Source: Bacteroidia bacterium
GTDB taxonomy: Bacteria; Bacteroidota; Bacteroidia; Bacteroidales; UBA7960
Assembly (NCBI GenBank): GCA_007695305.1
Contig: REEA01000115.1
Location: 1 to 51,154 of the forward strand
Direction: 5' to 3'
Length of the DNA stretch: 51,154 nucleotides
This document shows positions 6,883 through 15,450 of this stretch, in pieces. The translations under genes were made by a program, and so were the position numbers. Positions within the stretch are counted from its first letter, which is position 1, and the number at the start of each line of letters is the position of its first letter. The notes beneath the pieces are model-generated. The model did no database searches. It had not been told where the DNA came from and worked only from the letters and a program-made list of their open reading frames with translations.

Positions 6883-7494
6883 ATGGCACGAAGCAGAAAT
6901 ACCGAGAAAAAAATTTTTGATGCAGCAACCGAACTGTTCCTGGAAAAAGGAGTTGACCGCACAAGCGTTAGGGAAATTGCTAACAAAGCAGAGATTAACC
7001 TGGCTTTGATGAACTATTATTTCCGTAGCAAGGAAAACCTCTTCGACACCATTTTCTCCTCTTTGGTGAAAAAGAATTCTGAAGAACTGATCCGCATCCT
7101 GAACAGTGACCTGGAGCTTTTTGAAAAAATTGAGCAATATGTGGAGGTGTATATTGAGATGCTCTCCGAAAACCCGCTCCTGGTTTCATTTGTGATGGCC
7201 ATTTTGCATCGCAGCAGAGAACGGATCACGGAAATGAAAGCCATCAGCAGCCTGTATGCGACCGATCAGTTTACAAAACAACTCCTCGACGAAGCCAAAA
7301 AAGGGAATATCCGGCGCACCGACCCAACCCACTTCTTTGTCGATATGCTTTCTCTGATCGCGTTTCCCTTTGCCATCAAGATGCTGGTGATGGATAAGAA
7401 CAATTTTTCAGAGGCCGAGTTTCAGGAGTTCATCGATGAGCGTAAGAAACGTGTTCCCAAACTGCTGCTGGACAGCCTGAGACCCTGTAAATAA
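6883..7494 (+). CDS. TetR/AcrR-family transcriptional regulator
   Basis: A 203-residue regulator. The N-terminal helix-turn-helix spans about residues 27-50 (TSVREIANKAEINLALMNYY then FRSKENLF), the classical TetR signature. The remaining 150 residues are a helical ligand-binding/dimerisation domain without a recognisable ligand signature. ATG 6883 is chosen over an upstream TTG at 6859 because that extension overlaps the proximal -7 box. A 23-bp palindrome 220 bases upstream is a plausible autoregulatory operator, and the divergent lnt promoter is next to it, so the regulator may respond to envelope or lipid state. It converges on queG with a gap of only five bases. Confidence 0.92.
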   Translation: MARSRNTEKKIFDAATELFLEKGVDRTSVREIANKAEINLALMNYYFRSKENLFDTIFSSLVKKNSEELIRILNSDLELFEKIEQYVEVYIEMLSENPLLVSFVMAILHRSRERITEMKAISSLYATDQFTKQLLDEAKKGNIRRTDPTHFFVDMLSLIAFPFAIKMLVMDKNNFSEAEFQEFIDERKKRVPKLLLDSLRPCK

Positions 7495-7499
7495 TCATT

Positions 7500-8453
7500 T
7501 CAGGAGTGATTGCTTTCGGCATCAGCTGCACAACGGATGTTATCCATCAGTTTTTCATACGACACCCTGGCAAGCGGTGAGTGTGTTTTTTTGAAACACT
7601 TTACGAATATGTTTTTCGTCATTGTTTCCCACTCCTTGTTTGTCCAGAAAGAAATGGGGTCAAGCGGCTTTAGCTCAGGAATGTCGTGCGCTGTGGAGTG
7701 CCTGTTATGGGGACAAACCTCCTGGCAAATGTCACACCCGAAAATCCAGGGTTGTGTCCGGTTTCTGAAATGAGCAGGTATCTCTTCCTTTAATTCAATG
7801 GTAAGACAGGAAATGCATTTACCAGCATCCAAAACACCGGGACCAACAATGGCTCCCGTTGGACAAGCCTCCATACACTTAAGGCATGATCCGCACAGGT
7901 CCTTGCCGAAAGGCTGATCTGCTTCAAGGTCTGCACTGGTGATCATTTCACCCAAAAAGAAAAAACTGCCCTTGTGTGGAATGATCAGGCAAGTGTTTTT
8001 GCCGGCTTTCCCGATTCCCGCTTCCTCTGCCCACGCCCGCTCCAGGACGGGTGCAGAGTCGGTAAAAACCCTGTACGTGTGATCTTCCGTCAGTTCCGTT
8101 AAAAAATCTGCAAGCTTTTTCAGTCTGTTTCGGATAACGAAATGGTAGTCTGTGCCATAGGCATAGCGTGCGACCTTGTATTTTGTTTTTTCCGGCTGAT
8201 GCTGTGCAGGATAGTAGTTCATGGCTACCACCACGAGTGATTTTGCCCCGGGGACAAGTAAACGCGGATCTATTCGTTTTTCCTGGTTTCGAACCATATA
8301 TTGCATTGGGCCATGAAAACCTTTTTGCAGCCAGGATTCAACAAATGGCCTGTGGTTTTCAAGTGCACCGGCCCTGGCCACGCCACAAACAGCAAAACCC
8401 AGCTCCAGTGCCTTTTGCTTTAACGCAACTGTCAATGTCTTTCTGTCAATCAA
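7500..8453 (-). CDS. queG: Epoxyqueuosine reductase QueG
   Basis: A 317-residue cobalamin- and iron-sulfur-dependent enzyme that reduces epoxyqueuosine to queuosine in the wobble base of tRNAs for Tyr, His, Asn and Asp. The N-terminal half is the cobalamin-binding domain, with the catalytic Asp region VFTDSAPVLER and the motif AGIGKAGKNT. Two [4Fe-4S] clusters are marked by Cys187/190/193/197 (CGSCLKCMEAC) and Cys213/216 and 240/243/247 (GCDICQEVCPHN). It is shorter than the E. coli protein (379), lacking a C-terminal repeat region, as is common in this phylum. It lies six bases downstream of tyrS, whose cognate tRNA is a queuosine tRNA, and is presumably cotranscribed with it. Confidence 0.95.
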   Translation of the reverse strand: MIDRKTLTVALKQKALELGFAVCGVARAGALENHRPFVESWLQKGFHGPMQYMVRNQEKRIDPRLLVPGAKSLVVVAMNYYPAQHQPEKTKYKVARYAYGTDYHFVIRNRLKKLADFLTELTEDHTYRVFTDSAPVLERAWAEEAGIGKAGKNTCLIIPHKGSFFFLGEMITSADLEADQPFGKDLCGSCLKCMEACPTGAIVGPGVLDAGKCISCLTIELKEEIPAHFRNRTQPWIFGCDICQEVCPHNRHSTAHDIPELKPLDPISFWTNKEWETMTKNIFVKCFKKTHSPLARVSYEKLMDNIRCAADAESNHS

Positions 8454-8459
8454 AATCTT

Positions 8460-9740
8460 TTAACCGCTTTTTACCCTAACCAGGTAATGGTTTTTTTTCC
8501 CCCGCTGTACAACAAGATAGCGCCCGGCAATTAACTGATTCGCATCCACTTTGTCAGTATCTGATACCCGCGTTTTGTTGATGCTGATACTACCTTCCTT
8601 TAGCATACGGCGGGCCTCCCCTTTTGATTTAGCCACCTGCGTTTTCTCTGACAGAAAATCCACCATTTCGATTCCCTGCTCTACCTCGCCATGCCCGACC
8701 TCAAACAAAGGAACACCGTCAAAAACAGCCAGAAAAACATCCTCGGGCAATTTATGCAGAGCCTCCGCCGTGGACTGCCCGAAAAGTATCCCGGAAGCCT
8801 CCACGACTGTATCATAGGCTTCTTTCCCGTGCACCCTGATAGTAATGTCTTCTGCCAGGGCTTTCTGTAGGGCGCGACGGTGAGGCGCCTCCTTATGTTC
8901 CGCAATCAAAGCATCTATCTCCTCTTTCGAAAACAAAGTGAAGATCTTGATGTATCTTTCCGTATCCTCATCGGAACAATTGAGCCAAAACTGATAAAAA
9001 TGATAGGGCGACGTGTACCGGCTGTCCAGCCAAACGTTGCCACGTTCTGTTTTGCCGAACTTTGTGCCGTCAGCCTTGGTAATCAAAGGACAGGTAAGAG
9101 CATATACCTCTCCACCTGTCTTCCGGCGAATGAGCTCCGCGCCGGTGGTAATGTTTCCCCACTGATCACTGCCCCCCATCTGAAGCTTACAATTTTTGTT
9201 CCGGTAGAGATACAAATAATCATAGGCCTGCACCAGCTGATAGGTGAACTCCGTGAAAGAAAGCCCTGTTTCCAGCCGGTTTTTTACAGAATCCTTGGCG
9301 ATCATATAGCTAACCGTCAGGTGCTTACCCACCTCTCTCAAAAAACCCAGAAAAGAGAAGCCACTTATCCAATCGTAATTGTTCACGATCTCGGCACTGT
9401 TGGGCCCTGCATCAAAATCCAGAAACTTCAGCAACTGTCTTTTGATAGACTGTTCGTTGTGCCTGAGTTCTTCCTCTGAAAGCAGGTTTCTTTCTTCACT
9501 TTTTCCGCTTGGGTCGCCAATCATACCGGTGGCACCACCTACCAATGCGATGGGTTTGTGTCCTGCCCTTTGTAAATGTTTCAGCATCATAATGGAAACA
9601 AGGTGCCCAATATGCAGCGAATCGGCGGTGGGATCAATGCCCACGTAAGCCGTCGTCATTTCTTTCTGCAGCTGCTCCCCGGTTCCCGGCATGAAGTCAT
9701 GGATCATGCCTCTCCATTTTAGTTCTTCAACAAAATTCAT
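8460..9740 (-). CDS. tyrS: Tyrosyl-tRNA synthetase
   Basis: A 426-residue class I aminoacyl-tRNA synthetase charging tRNA-Tyr. The HIGH motif is HIGH at residues 43-46, and the KMSKS equivalent is KFGKT near residue 230. The YDYLYLY and [10 protein letters not shown] segments are typical of the tyrosine pocket. A C-terminal S4 RNA-binding domain covers about residues 355-420 ([19 protein letters not shown]). It is full length for the bacterial TyrS1 type. Its promoter box lies 96 bases upstream, leaving a leader of about 91 bases in which no T-box or other riboswitch is recognisable. It is the first gene of a tyrS-queG operon. Confidence 0.97.
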   Translation of the reverse strand: MNFVEELKWRGMIHDFMPGTGEQLQKEMTTAYVGIDPTADSLHIGHLVSIMMLKHLQRAGHKPIALVGGATGMIGDPSGKSEERNLLSEEELRHNEQSIKRQLLKFLDFDAGPNSAEIVNNYDWISGFSFLGFLREVGKHLTVSYMIAKDSVKNRLETGLSFTEFTYQLVQAYDYLYLYRNKNCKLQMGGSDQWGNITTGAELIRRKTGGEVYALTCPLITKADGTKFGKTERGNVWLDSRYTSPYHFYQFWLNCSDEDTERYIKIFTLFSKEEIDALIAEHKEAPHRRALQKALAEDITIRVHGKEAYDTVVEASGILFGQSTAEALHKLPEDVFLAVFDGVPLFEVGHGEVEQGIEMVDFLSEKTQVAKSKGEARRMLKEGSISINKTRVSDTDKVDANQLIAGRYLVVQRGKKNHYLVRVKSG

Positions 9741-9835
9741 ATATTAAACAATTAGATTATCAGCAAGAAAATGCTTGTGTTCCAAACATCTCAAAAAACA
9801 ACATTTAACATGTGTCTGTTTCTTAATTTGCTCCA

Positions 9836-9843
9836 CAAAGATA
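9836..9843 (-). promoter_or_regulatory. -7 promoter box of tyrS-queG
   Basis: The minus strand reads TATCTTTG, a perfect match. It predicts a start near 9831 and a leader of about 91 bases. Confidence 0.65.
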
Positions 9844-9910
9844 AACACTTTGTAAACAAAGCTGTTCGCCTATTGTTATATATACACAAACTATATTGAT
9901 TGAATATTTA

Positions 9911-9918
9911 TATTTTTG
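9911..9918 (+). promoter_or_regulatory. -7 promoter box of the nitroreductase gene
   Basis: TATTTTTG is a perfect TAnnTTTG match, giving a leader of about 49 bases before the ATG at 9972. Confidence 0.5.
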
Positions 9919-9971
9919 TTGATGTCATCATGGTAAGTGCATGATCATCTTAACCAAAAAAAGCATAACTA

Positions 9972-10568
9972 ATGGAAAAACCTGCAAATACCTTATTGGA
10001 AATTCATCCTGTTTTAAAGAAGCGCTGGAGTCCGCGGGCTTTTCGCGACCAGGCGGTTGCAAAGGATCAGCTGCAAAGGATTTTTGAGGCGGCCAGATGG
10101 GCTCCTTCCAGCCATAATGATCAGCCATGGCGCTTTATATTAGGGACAAAGGGCGACGATACATGGAACAAGTTGTACGAATGTATGGTGGATTTTAACC
10201 GGAAGTGGGCCGGCAATGCACCTGTTCTGCTTTTGGCCGTTGGCAAAAAAATATCCGACAAAACGGGCAAGGATAACCCGGTCTTCATGTATGATGTCGG
10301 ACAAAGCATGGCCTATATTACCTTTCAGCTGGAGCATGAAGGGCTTGTTGCACATCAGATGGGCGGCTTCAGCAAGGACAGGGCCACAGAATTGTTTTCC
10401 ATCCCCGCAGATCATGCCCCGCTGGTGATGATGGCCATCGGCTACCAGGATGCTCCCGACACCTTACCTGCGGACTTTGCCAAAATGGAAAAAGCCCCCC
10501 GGTCAAGAAAACCAATCGGGGAGCTTGTATTCTCCGGCAGCTTCGGAAAAGCTGCAAAACTGGATTAG
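9972..10568 (+). CDS. Nitroreductase-family FMN-dependent oxidoreductase
   Basis: A 198-residue nitroreductase-fold protein that would use NAD(P)H through bound FMN to reduce nitro-aromatic, quinone-like or related substrates. The FMN phosphate-binding start is visible as RWSPRAFRD (about residues 18-27), and the dimer/FMN segment as ARWAPSSHNDQPWRF (41-55). A later GGFSKDRATELF and AIGYQD match the family's closing strands. Its size is typical of the short Frm2/HBN1-like and TM1586-like groups, so the in vivo substrate is open. It is a single gene with its own promoter and converges on elbB. Confidence 0.9.
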   Translation: MEKPANTLLEIHPVLKKRWSPRAFRDQAVAKDQLQRIFEAARWAPSSHNDQPWRFILGTKGDDTWNKLYECMVDFNRKWAGNAPVLLLAVGKKISDKTGKDNPVFMYDVGQSMAYITFQLEHEGLVAHQMGGFSKDRATELFSIPADHAPLVMMAIGYQDAPDTLPADFAKMEKAPRSRKPIGELVFSGSFGKAAKLD

Positions 10569-10612
10569 TCTTTTTTTTAAGCAGTGGCAGGCTCCCGATA
10601 CCTGATGTGCAG

Positions 10613-10629
10613 AAGCCTTTTTCAGGCTT
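10613..10629. terminator. Weak hairpin between convergent nitroreductase and elbB
   Basis: AAGCCT (10613-10618) and AGGCTT (10624-10629) form a six-base stem with loop TTTTC. It sits about 45 bases past the nitroreductase stop and 23 before the elbB 3' end. The stem is short and there is no strong T run. Confidence 0.3.
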
Positions 10630-10651
10630 AACAATCAGCGCACATTCGGTT

Positions 10652-11299
10652 TCAGAGATGCTTCAGCACGGCACGAACCACATTTTCTGCACCATCGCCG
10701 ATCCGGGCTATGTCGGCATCCAGCATATAGCAAGGGGTGGTGAATAAAAGGTTCTGCTCATCGATGACCACCTGGCCATGGTCGCTATTCTCGTGGGATG
10801 CCCCCATTTTCGTTACGGCCTCAGCAGTGCCCTTATCCTGACCGATGGTCAGTTTAACATTTCCCAGTGCTTTCGCCAGCAATACTGGTGCAATACACAA
10901 GGCGGCAATGGGTTTCCCTGCGCTGTGCATCCCTTTGATGGCTTTTTCCACATCAGGCCGTATCTTGCAATCAGGCCCGTCGAAAGCAAAAGAAGACAGG
11001 TTTTTCGCTGCACCGAAGCCTCCCGGGAGCAACAATGCGTCATAACCGGCCGGATCAAACTGGTCCAACGGTTTAACTTTGCCGCGGGCAATGCGCGCTG
11101 CTTCAATGAGCACATTCCGCTTTTCATCCATTTCCTCGCCGGTGATATGATTGATCACGTGATGCTGTTCCATATCAGGGGCAAACACATCATAGTCGGC
11201 GCCCTGCTTTTTGATGGCATACATGGACAGTGTCGCTTCATGGATTTCTGCTCCGTCAAAAACACCATTTCCTGACAAAACAACTGCAAATTTTTTCAT
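10652..11299 (-). CDS. elbB: ElbB, DJ-1/PfpI-family glyoxalase
   Basis: A 215-residue member of the DJ-1/PfpI superfamily, closest in layout to ElbB (isoprenoid biosynthesis glyoxalase). It starts with the strand VVLSGNGVFDGAEIHEATLS, characteristic of ElbB. The glycine-rich turn LLPGGFGAAKNL (residues 90-101) follows, then the nucleophile elbow with Cys135 (ALCIAP). ElbB proteins show weak glyoxalase activity on glyoxal; the link to isoprenoids comes from E. coli genetics and is not visible here. It is monocistronic, and a perfect -7 box lies 40 bases upstream. Confidence 0.93.
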   Translation of the reverse strand: MKKFAVVLSGNGVFDGAEIHEATLSMYAIKKQGADYDVFAPDMEQHHVINHITGEEMDEKRNVLIEAARIARGKVKPLDQFDPAGYDALLLPGGFGAAKNLSSFAFDGPDCKIRPDVEKAIKGMHSAGKPIAALCIAPVLLAKALGNVKLTIGQDKGTAEAVTKMGASHENSDHGQVVIDEQNLLFTTPCYMLDADIARIGDGAENVVRAVLKHL

Positions 11300-11338
11300 G
11301 GCAATATATGTTTTGGTTCAACAATCATTCTCCATTCA

Positions 11339-11346
11339 CAAAGATA
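11339..11346 (-). promoter_or_regulatory. -7 promoter box of elbB
   Basis: The minus strand reads TATCTTTG, a perfect match, giving a leader of about 35 bases. Confidence 0.65.
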
Positions 11347-11409
11347 AATAATCCAGTCCAAAAAGGAAACCATGAATGGGATGACGTTTTGGCAAACAGG
11401 GGAGTTTCC

Positions 11410-12780
11410 TTATTCGTAACGCAGGGATGATACGGGATCTTTGGCAGCAGCTTTTTTTGCCGGCATATATCCAAACACGATCCCAACTGTGGCCGCTACG
11501 CCAAAAGAGATAATCACTGAGCTGAGCGACACGATGGTGAGAATGTCGGTAAAGTGCATGATTGAGCGTGACAGTCCGATGCCCATGAATATCCCAGTGA
11601 TACCACCTGCCACGCTGATCATGGTTGATTCGGAGAGGAACTGGAATACCACATCCGTTTTTTTGGCTCCGACGGCCAACCGGATACCGATCTCCTTGGT
11701 ACGTTCCATTACGGAGGCCAGCATGATATTCATGATACCGATACCACCCACAATAAGTGAAATGCCTGCAATGGCACCCAGCACAATGTTGAAAATGTCT
11801 TTTGTTCGCTGTTCCTGTTCCAGCAGGAGCTCTGGAATAATTACCTCGAAGTCTTCCACCTGGTTGTGCCTGCGTATCAGCATACGCCGAATCACATCGG
11901 CGGTTGAAGTGAGCTGGTCAGAGTTTTGCACCTGCACCACAACCCTGTCGAGCTGGTGATAGTTTTCATATTTTACCTCTTCCTGGTCATTGCCTGCACT
12001 GCCCCCCGGAAACCCCATTACGACTACACCTCCCCTTCGGCCGCCTCTTGTCCGCATCTGCTGAATTTGTTCAATCTTCACAGCTGACCTGTCCTGAAAG
12101 CGCAGCAACATGGTCTGCACGGGGGTATAGATCACATTGTTAAATTCGCTAACGCCCAGACTTTTAACAGCGTCCTCTGTGACCATCCTGTCCTCTACCA
12201 CCCCCACAACGGTCAGCCAGTTGTTGCCGGCTTTTATCTGCCGGCCAATGGGGTCGGTGTTTCCAAAGAAGATGGCCCGGATATTATTACCAATGATGGC
12301 CACAGGGGCGCCATCTTTCAATTGTTGTTCCGTAAACATATTGCCCCGGGACAGGCCCAGCGAAAACACCTCAAAATAGTCAGGTGTCACACCCGCTACC
12401 CTTACGGGCCGGCGGATACCTGATTTCATGGCAAAAGCACTGATTTCAACCTCGGGACTTACCCTTTGCACCGTGGGAACAATCCGTCTGATGCTCTCCA
12501 CGTCCTGCAAGGTCAAACCCGGCGAAAAACGACCCCGGAAACGTTCATCACGGTTGTCATCCTCAGCATAAATCGGGCGGATAATGATGTTGTTGACCCC
12601 AACCATTTTCATCTGCTCAAGAATTTCCTGCTGTGCACCGTTACCAATGGCCAGCATGGCAATCACCGCTGCTACACCGAAGATGATGCCCAACGCCGTA
12701 AGTATGGAACGGAATCTGTTTGCCAAAACCGCTTCAAATGCAATGTTGAGGTTGTGAAAATATTTTTCCAGGTAATTCAT
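11410..12780 (-). CDS. MacB/FtsX-type ABC transporter permease
   Basis: A 456-residue ABC permease of the MacB type. A first membrane helix (about residues 22-45, in LGIIFGVAAVIAMLAIGNGA) leads into a large periplasmic MacB-core domain. Three C-terminal helices of the FtsX domain follow (about residues 330-445), including GGIGIMNIMLASVMERTKEIGIRLAVGAK, the family signature region. It follows the HlyD-type adaptor gene by 36 bases and is probably cotranscribed. Such modules couple ATP hydrolysis to export of antibiotics, peptides or lipoproteins across the envelope. The ATP-binding subunit and outer-membrane channel are not encoded in this window, and the permease carries no fused ATPase. Confidence 0.93.
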   Translation of the reverse strand: MNYLEKYFHNLNIAFEAVLANRFRSILTALGIIFGVAAVIAMLAIGNGAQQEILEQMKMVGVNNIIIRPIYAEDDNRDERFRGRFSPGLTLQDVESIRRIVPTVQRVSPEVEISAFAMKSGIRRPVRVAGVTPDYFEVFSLGLSRGNMFTEQQLKDGAPVAIIGNNIRAIFFGNTDPIGRQIKAGNNWLTVVGVVEDRMVTEDAVKSLGVSEFNNVIYTPVQTMLLRFQDRSAVKIEQIQQMRTRGGRRGGVVVMGFPGGSAGNDQEEVKYENYHQLDRVVVQVQNSDQLTSTADVIRRMLIRRHNQVEDFEVIIPELLLEQEQRTKDIFNIVLGAIAGISLIVGGIGIMNIMLASVMERTKEIGIRLAVGAKKTDVVFQFLSESTMISVAGGITGIFMGIGLSRSIMHFTDILTIVSLSSVIISFGVAATVGIVFGYMPAKKAAAKDPVSSLRYE

Positions 12781-12816
12781 GTTCTGTTTCTCATTTGATG
12801 TGATACCAACAGGTTT

Positions 12817-14058
12817 TTACAGAAGTGTGAAAGGAAGATCTTCAGCATTGGCCGGAACGGTTAGATGGATGATGTCACCTTCCTGCAAGCCTTCCCTGAT
12901 CACGATTTCATTGTCGTTACGCAACCCTGTTATTACCTGTTGTTTGATTACACGCGCACCGGCGTCTTTAAACACATACGCCAGGGTATCCACAGCATGT
13001 ATCCCCTCAATGGGAATAAACAGCACATCTTGTTCAACATGGGTAATGATGGTGTTTTTGGTTGTCATGGCAGGCCTCATAATGGTATCGGATTCGTTGA
13101 TCTGGATCTTCACCTCAAACACGCGGGCATCCTGGTTGGGTCGCTGCTCTCCAATGTTGGCCACTTCCGTTACAATGCCTGCATAACGCCTGTCGGGAAA
13201 GGCATCCACAACGATCTCGACCGGTTGGTTGGTGCGCACCTTGCTGATGTCGACCTCATTCACATAGGTTCTCGACATCATTACGGTAAAATCAGGCAGG
13301 GTGGCCACCGTATTGTCCCAGGAACTTATCTGTGATCCTACCGTAACCCTGGATCCATCCCAATTTCTTCGATAAATGACCATCCCGTCCTTGGGAGCAA
13401 AGATTTCAAATTCACCCAGCACATTCAGCATGTTCTGATACCTTCTCTGCACCTGTGTAAGTGTAGCGTTGATCTCTTGCATACGGGCATCAGCCTGTCG
13501 TCTGCGCAAAGCGTAGTTTTGTTCTGCCTGTAAAAAAGCCCTTTCCATTTTGTCCAGGTTGATTTCGGCCTGACGGATGGTGGCGGGTGGCTCAAACTTG
13601 GATTGTTCCAGGGTTATCTGGGCTTCCTCGTAATTAAAACGCAAGTTTACCAGCTCATCCCGGGCATTGCGCAAATCCATGGTGGTGTCCAGCATGATCT
13701 GGGTATAGGAGGTTTCCAGTCTTTCCAGCTCTGTTTCAAGGTCCTGAATGCGGTTGCTGATCTCAGTCCGGTCGAGAGTGGCAACCCAATCTCCTGCCTG
13801 CACCACGGTTCCTTCAGGAATGAGCTCGGCTATCTGGGCATTCCAGATACCCACAAGACGCAAGCCCTGTGGGCCCTGGATATTTTCCGAGTTTTTTGCC
13901 TCCAGCTCGCCACTGGTATATACATTGATCTCAAAGTCGCCACGCAGAACAGGCACCTTAATTGCTTCAAATGTTTGCGCCTCACCGCGTAAAAAATACC
14001 ACAAGCCTCCTACAATCAGGATCGCTAGTGAAATCAAAATGATTCTTTTGTATTTCAT
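12817..14058 (-). CDS. HlyD/MacA-type periplasmic adaptor (membrane fusion protein)
   Basis: A 413-residue periplasmic adaptor. Residues 5-24 are an N-terminal membrane anchor. A lipoyl/barrel-sandwich half (about 40-100, including GTVVQAGDWVATLD) leads into a long coiled-coil hairpin (about 105-210), then the second lipoyl half (GEFEIFAPKDGMVIYR) and beta-barrel domains. It has the layout of MacA, which bridges a MacB permease to a TolC-like channel. Here it is the first gene of a two-gene unit with the permease. No convincing -7 box was found before its ATG. What the pump exports cannot be read from sequence. Confidence 0.92.
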   Translation of the reverse strand: MKYKRIILISLAILIVGGLWYFLRGEAQTFEAIKVPVLRGDFEINVYTSGELEAKNSENIQGPQGLRLVGIWNAQIAELIPEGTVVQAGDWVATLDRTEISNRIQDLETELERLETSYTQIMLDTTMDLRNARDELVNLRFNYEEAQITLEQSKFEPPATIRQAEINLDKMERAFLQAEQNYALRRRQADARMQEINATLTQVQRRYQNMLNVLGEFEIFAPKDGMVIYRRNWDGSRVTVGSQISSWDNTVATLPDFTVMMSRTYVNEVDISKVRTNQPVEIVVDAFPDRRYAGIVTEVANIGEQRPNQDARVFEVKIQINESDTIMRPAMTTKNTIITHVEQDVLFIPIEGIHAVDTLAYVFKDAGARVIKQQVITGLRNDNEIVIREGLQEGDIIHLTVPANAEDLPFTLL

Positions 14059-14109
14059 GTGTTCTTAATTTTTCGTAGTGTAAAAACCTGTAATCATGAA
14101 AAAAAGGTC

Positions 14110-14134
14110 AAAATGTCGAAATGTCGAAATGTCA
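14110..14134 (+). repeat. 8-bp tandem repeat, three units of AAATGTCG/A
   Basis: The units are AAATGTCG, AAATGTCG, AAATGTCA. The first 16 bases, from 14110, occur inverted at 283-298. The site is in the gap between the HlyD gene and xth. Confidence 0.75.
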
Positions 14135-14148
14135 TATGTATAATATAG

Positions 14149-14198
14149 CCTTTCTTTGCGCTTTATGCGTAATGAACTTTTGCGGCCTTTGCAAGGAA
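14149..14198 (-). repeat. Dispersed intergenic repeat, copy 3
   Basis: On the minus strand it starts TTCCTTGCAAAGGCCGCAAA and carries AAGGCCGCAAAAGTT at 14089+ (exactly 14075-14089 plus 100, i.e. 14175-14189), the same 15 bases as copy 2. It lies just beyond the xth stop codon. Confidence 0.7.
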
Positions 14199-14210
14199 AA
14201 AAGAGCAACA

Positions 14211-14975
14211 TCAGACCTCCAACTTCACCCACGCCGGGCAATGGTCAGAGTGCTTTATCTCCGGCATAATACCCGCATCCTCTAAAGAAGAAACGAGGCT
14301 GTTGGCAACCATATTGTAATCTATGCGCCAACCCAGATTTCTGGCGCGGGCATTGGCCCTCCAGCTCCACCAGGTATACTGATCGGGTGCATTGCTGACG
14401 TGCCGGAGGCTGTCTGTAAAGCCAGCTTTAATGAACCCGGACATCCACGCACGTTCTTCCGGCAAAAACCCGGAAACACTTGCATTTCTGACAGGGTCGT
14501 GGATGTCAATTTCCTTGTGGGCAATGTTAAAATCACCTGAAATCACCAGGTTTGGCCGTTCTTTTCTCAATTCATTGATATAGTTCAGAAAATCATCGAG
14601 CCAGCCCATTTTGTACCAGTGTCTTTCTTCGCTGCCCCCGCCGTTTGGGTGATACACGCTGATGATGCTTAAACGCCCGAAGTCCGCACGTATGAAGCGA
14701 CCTTCACTGTCATATTTTTCCATACCCATTCCGGTGATTATACGGTCGGGTTCTGTTTTGCTGAGGATGCCAACTCCGCTGTAACCTTTGCGCAGAGCCG
14801 AAAACCAATATGTATGATATCCGGCCGCTGTCAGCAAATCCACAGGAATCTGTTCCGGCTGTGCCTTGCTTTCCTGGACACATACCACATCAGGGGATTC
14901 GGTTTTCAACCATTCGGGAAAGCCTTTAGCTGCCGCCGCACGAATGCCGTTAACGTTGTACGAAACAATATACAT
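14211..14975 (-). CDS. xth: Exodeoxyribonuclease III
   Basis: A 254-residue endonuclease/exonuclease/phosphatase-fold enzyme that cuts the backbone 5' of abasic sites and degrades duplex DNA 3'-5' in base-excision repair. The metal site is seen as Asn8 (YNVNGIR) and Glu35 (VQESKAQ). GDFNIAHKEIDIHD supplies the central Asp/Asn pair, WRIDYNMVAN the next Asp, and SDHCPAW (Asp244/His245) the catalytic His. Full length for ExoA/XthA. It is monocistronic with a perfect -7 box 29 bases before the ATG. A copy of the dispersed repeat lies just past its stop. Confidence 0.96.
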   Translation of the reverse strand: MYIVSYNVNGIRAAAAKGFPEWLKTESPDVVCVQESKAQPEQIPVDLLTAAGYHTYWFSALRKGYSGVGILSKTEPDRIITGMGMEKYDSEGRFIRADFGRLSIISVYHPNGGGSEERHWYKMGWLDDFLNYINELRKERPNLVISGDFNIAHKEIDIHDPVRNASVSGFLPEERAWMSGFIKAGFTDSLRHVSNAPDQYTWWSWRANARARNLGWRIDYNMVANSLVSSLEDAGIMPEIKHSDHCPAWVKLEV

Positions 14976-15003
14976 GGTAACAAGCTGATCAAGTTTGCGG
15001 CCT

Positions 15004-15011
15004 CAAAGATA
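15004..15011 (-). promoter_or_regulatory. -7 promoter box of xth
   Basis: The minus strand reads TATCTTTG, a perfect match, giving a leader of about 24 bases. Confidence 0.65.
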
Positions 15012-15035
15012 AGCCATATTGGGATGTGTAAAACC

Positions 15036-15425
15036 TCATGCTTCCTTTTTATCCATGTTTTTAAGGAAAGTATTTCTTTCAACTACATAACGGGTATGTG
15101 TGCCAAACCCCACCTTTCCCTTTTCATCGTGTGCCTCCAGGTTGAATAGCAGCTTTTTCACTTCAACACCGACCAGCCGGGATGTTGCCTCTATGCGTCC
15201 GCCGACAGAAGTTGCACGGATATGCTTTATGTTGATTTCAGTGCCAACTGTGGTGTGATTTTCTGGTAAATATGCTTGTACGCAGTTCATGGCGGCATTT
15301 TCCAGGAAAGCGATCATGGCCGGTGTTGCCAGCACCGGGAGGCTTCCCGAACCATGGCTGATAGCGGTATCTTTATCTGTAACCATGTAGGTTTTTGTAA
15401 TTTGCAGTTCTTTGGGAAAATCCAT
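15036..15425 (-). CDS. FlK-like hotdog-fold acyl-CoA thioesterase
   Basis: A 129-residue hotdog protein resembling fluoroacetyl-CoA thioesterase (FlK) and its relatives. The three catalytic positions are visible as Thr34 (LATPAM), Glu42 (FLENAA) and His68 (IKHIRAT), followed by the GTHTRYVV strand. Most non-Streptomyces members probably hydrolyse ordinary short acyl-CoAs, so fluoroacetate resistance should not be inferred. The open frame continues 100 codons upstream, but that part is the antisense-frame shadow of the AsmA tail. The ATG at 15425, 25 bases after the AsmA stop, gives the family length. It is probably cotranscribed with the AsmA gene. Confidence 0.88.
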   Translation of the reverse strand: MDFPKELQITKTYMVTDKDTAISHGSGSLPVLATPAMIAFLENAAMNCVQAYLPENHTTVGTEINIKHIRATSVGGRIEATSRLVGVEVKKLLFNLEAHDEKGKVGFGTHTRYVVERNTFLKNMDKKEA

Positions 15426-15450
15426 TGTTTGTCGGGTTATTTTGACTTTT

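Noticed and set aside
15036-15425. A fluoroacetate-resistance gene
   Set aside because: The FlK-like catalytic residues are shared by many ordinary acyl-CoA thioesterases, and nothing around it concerns organofluorine.
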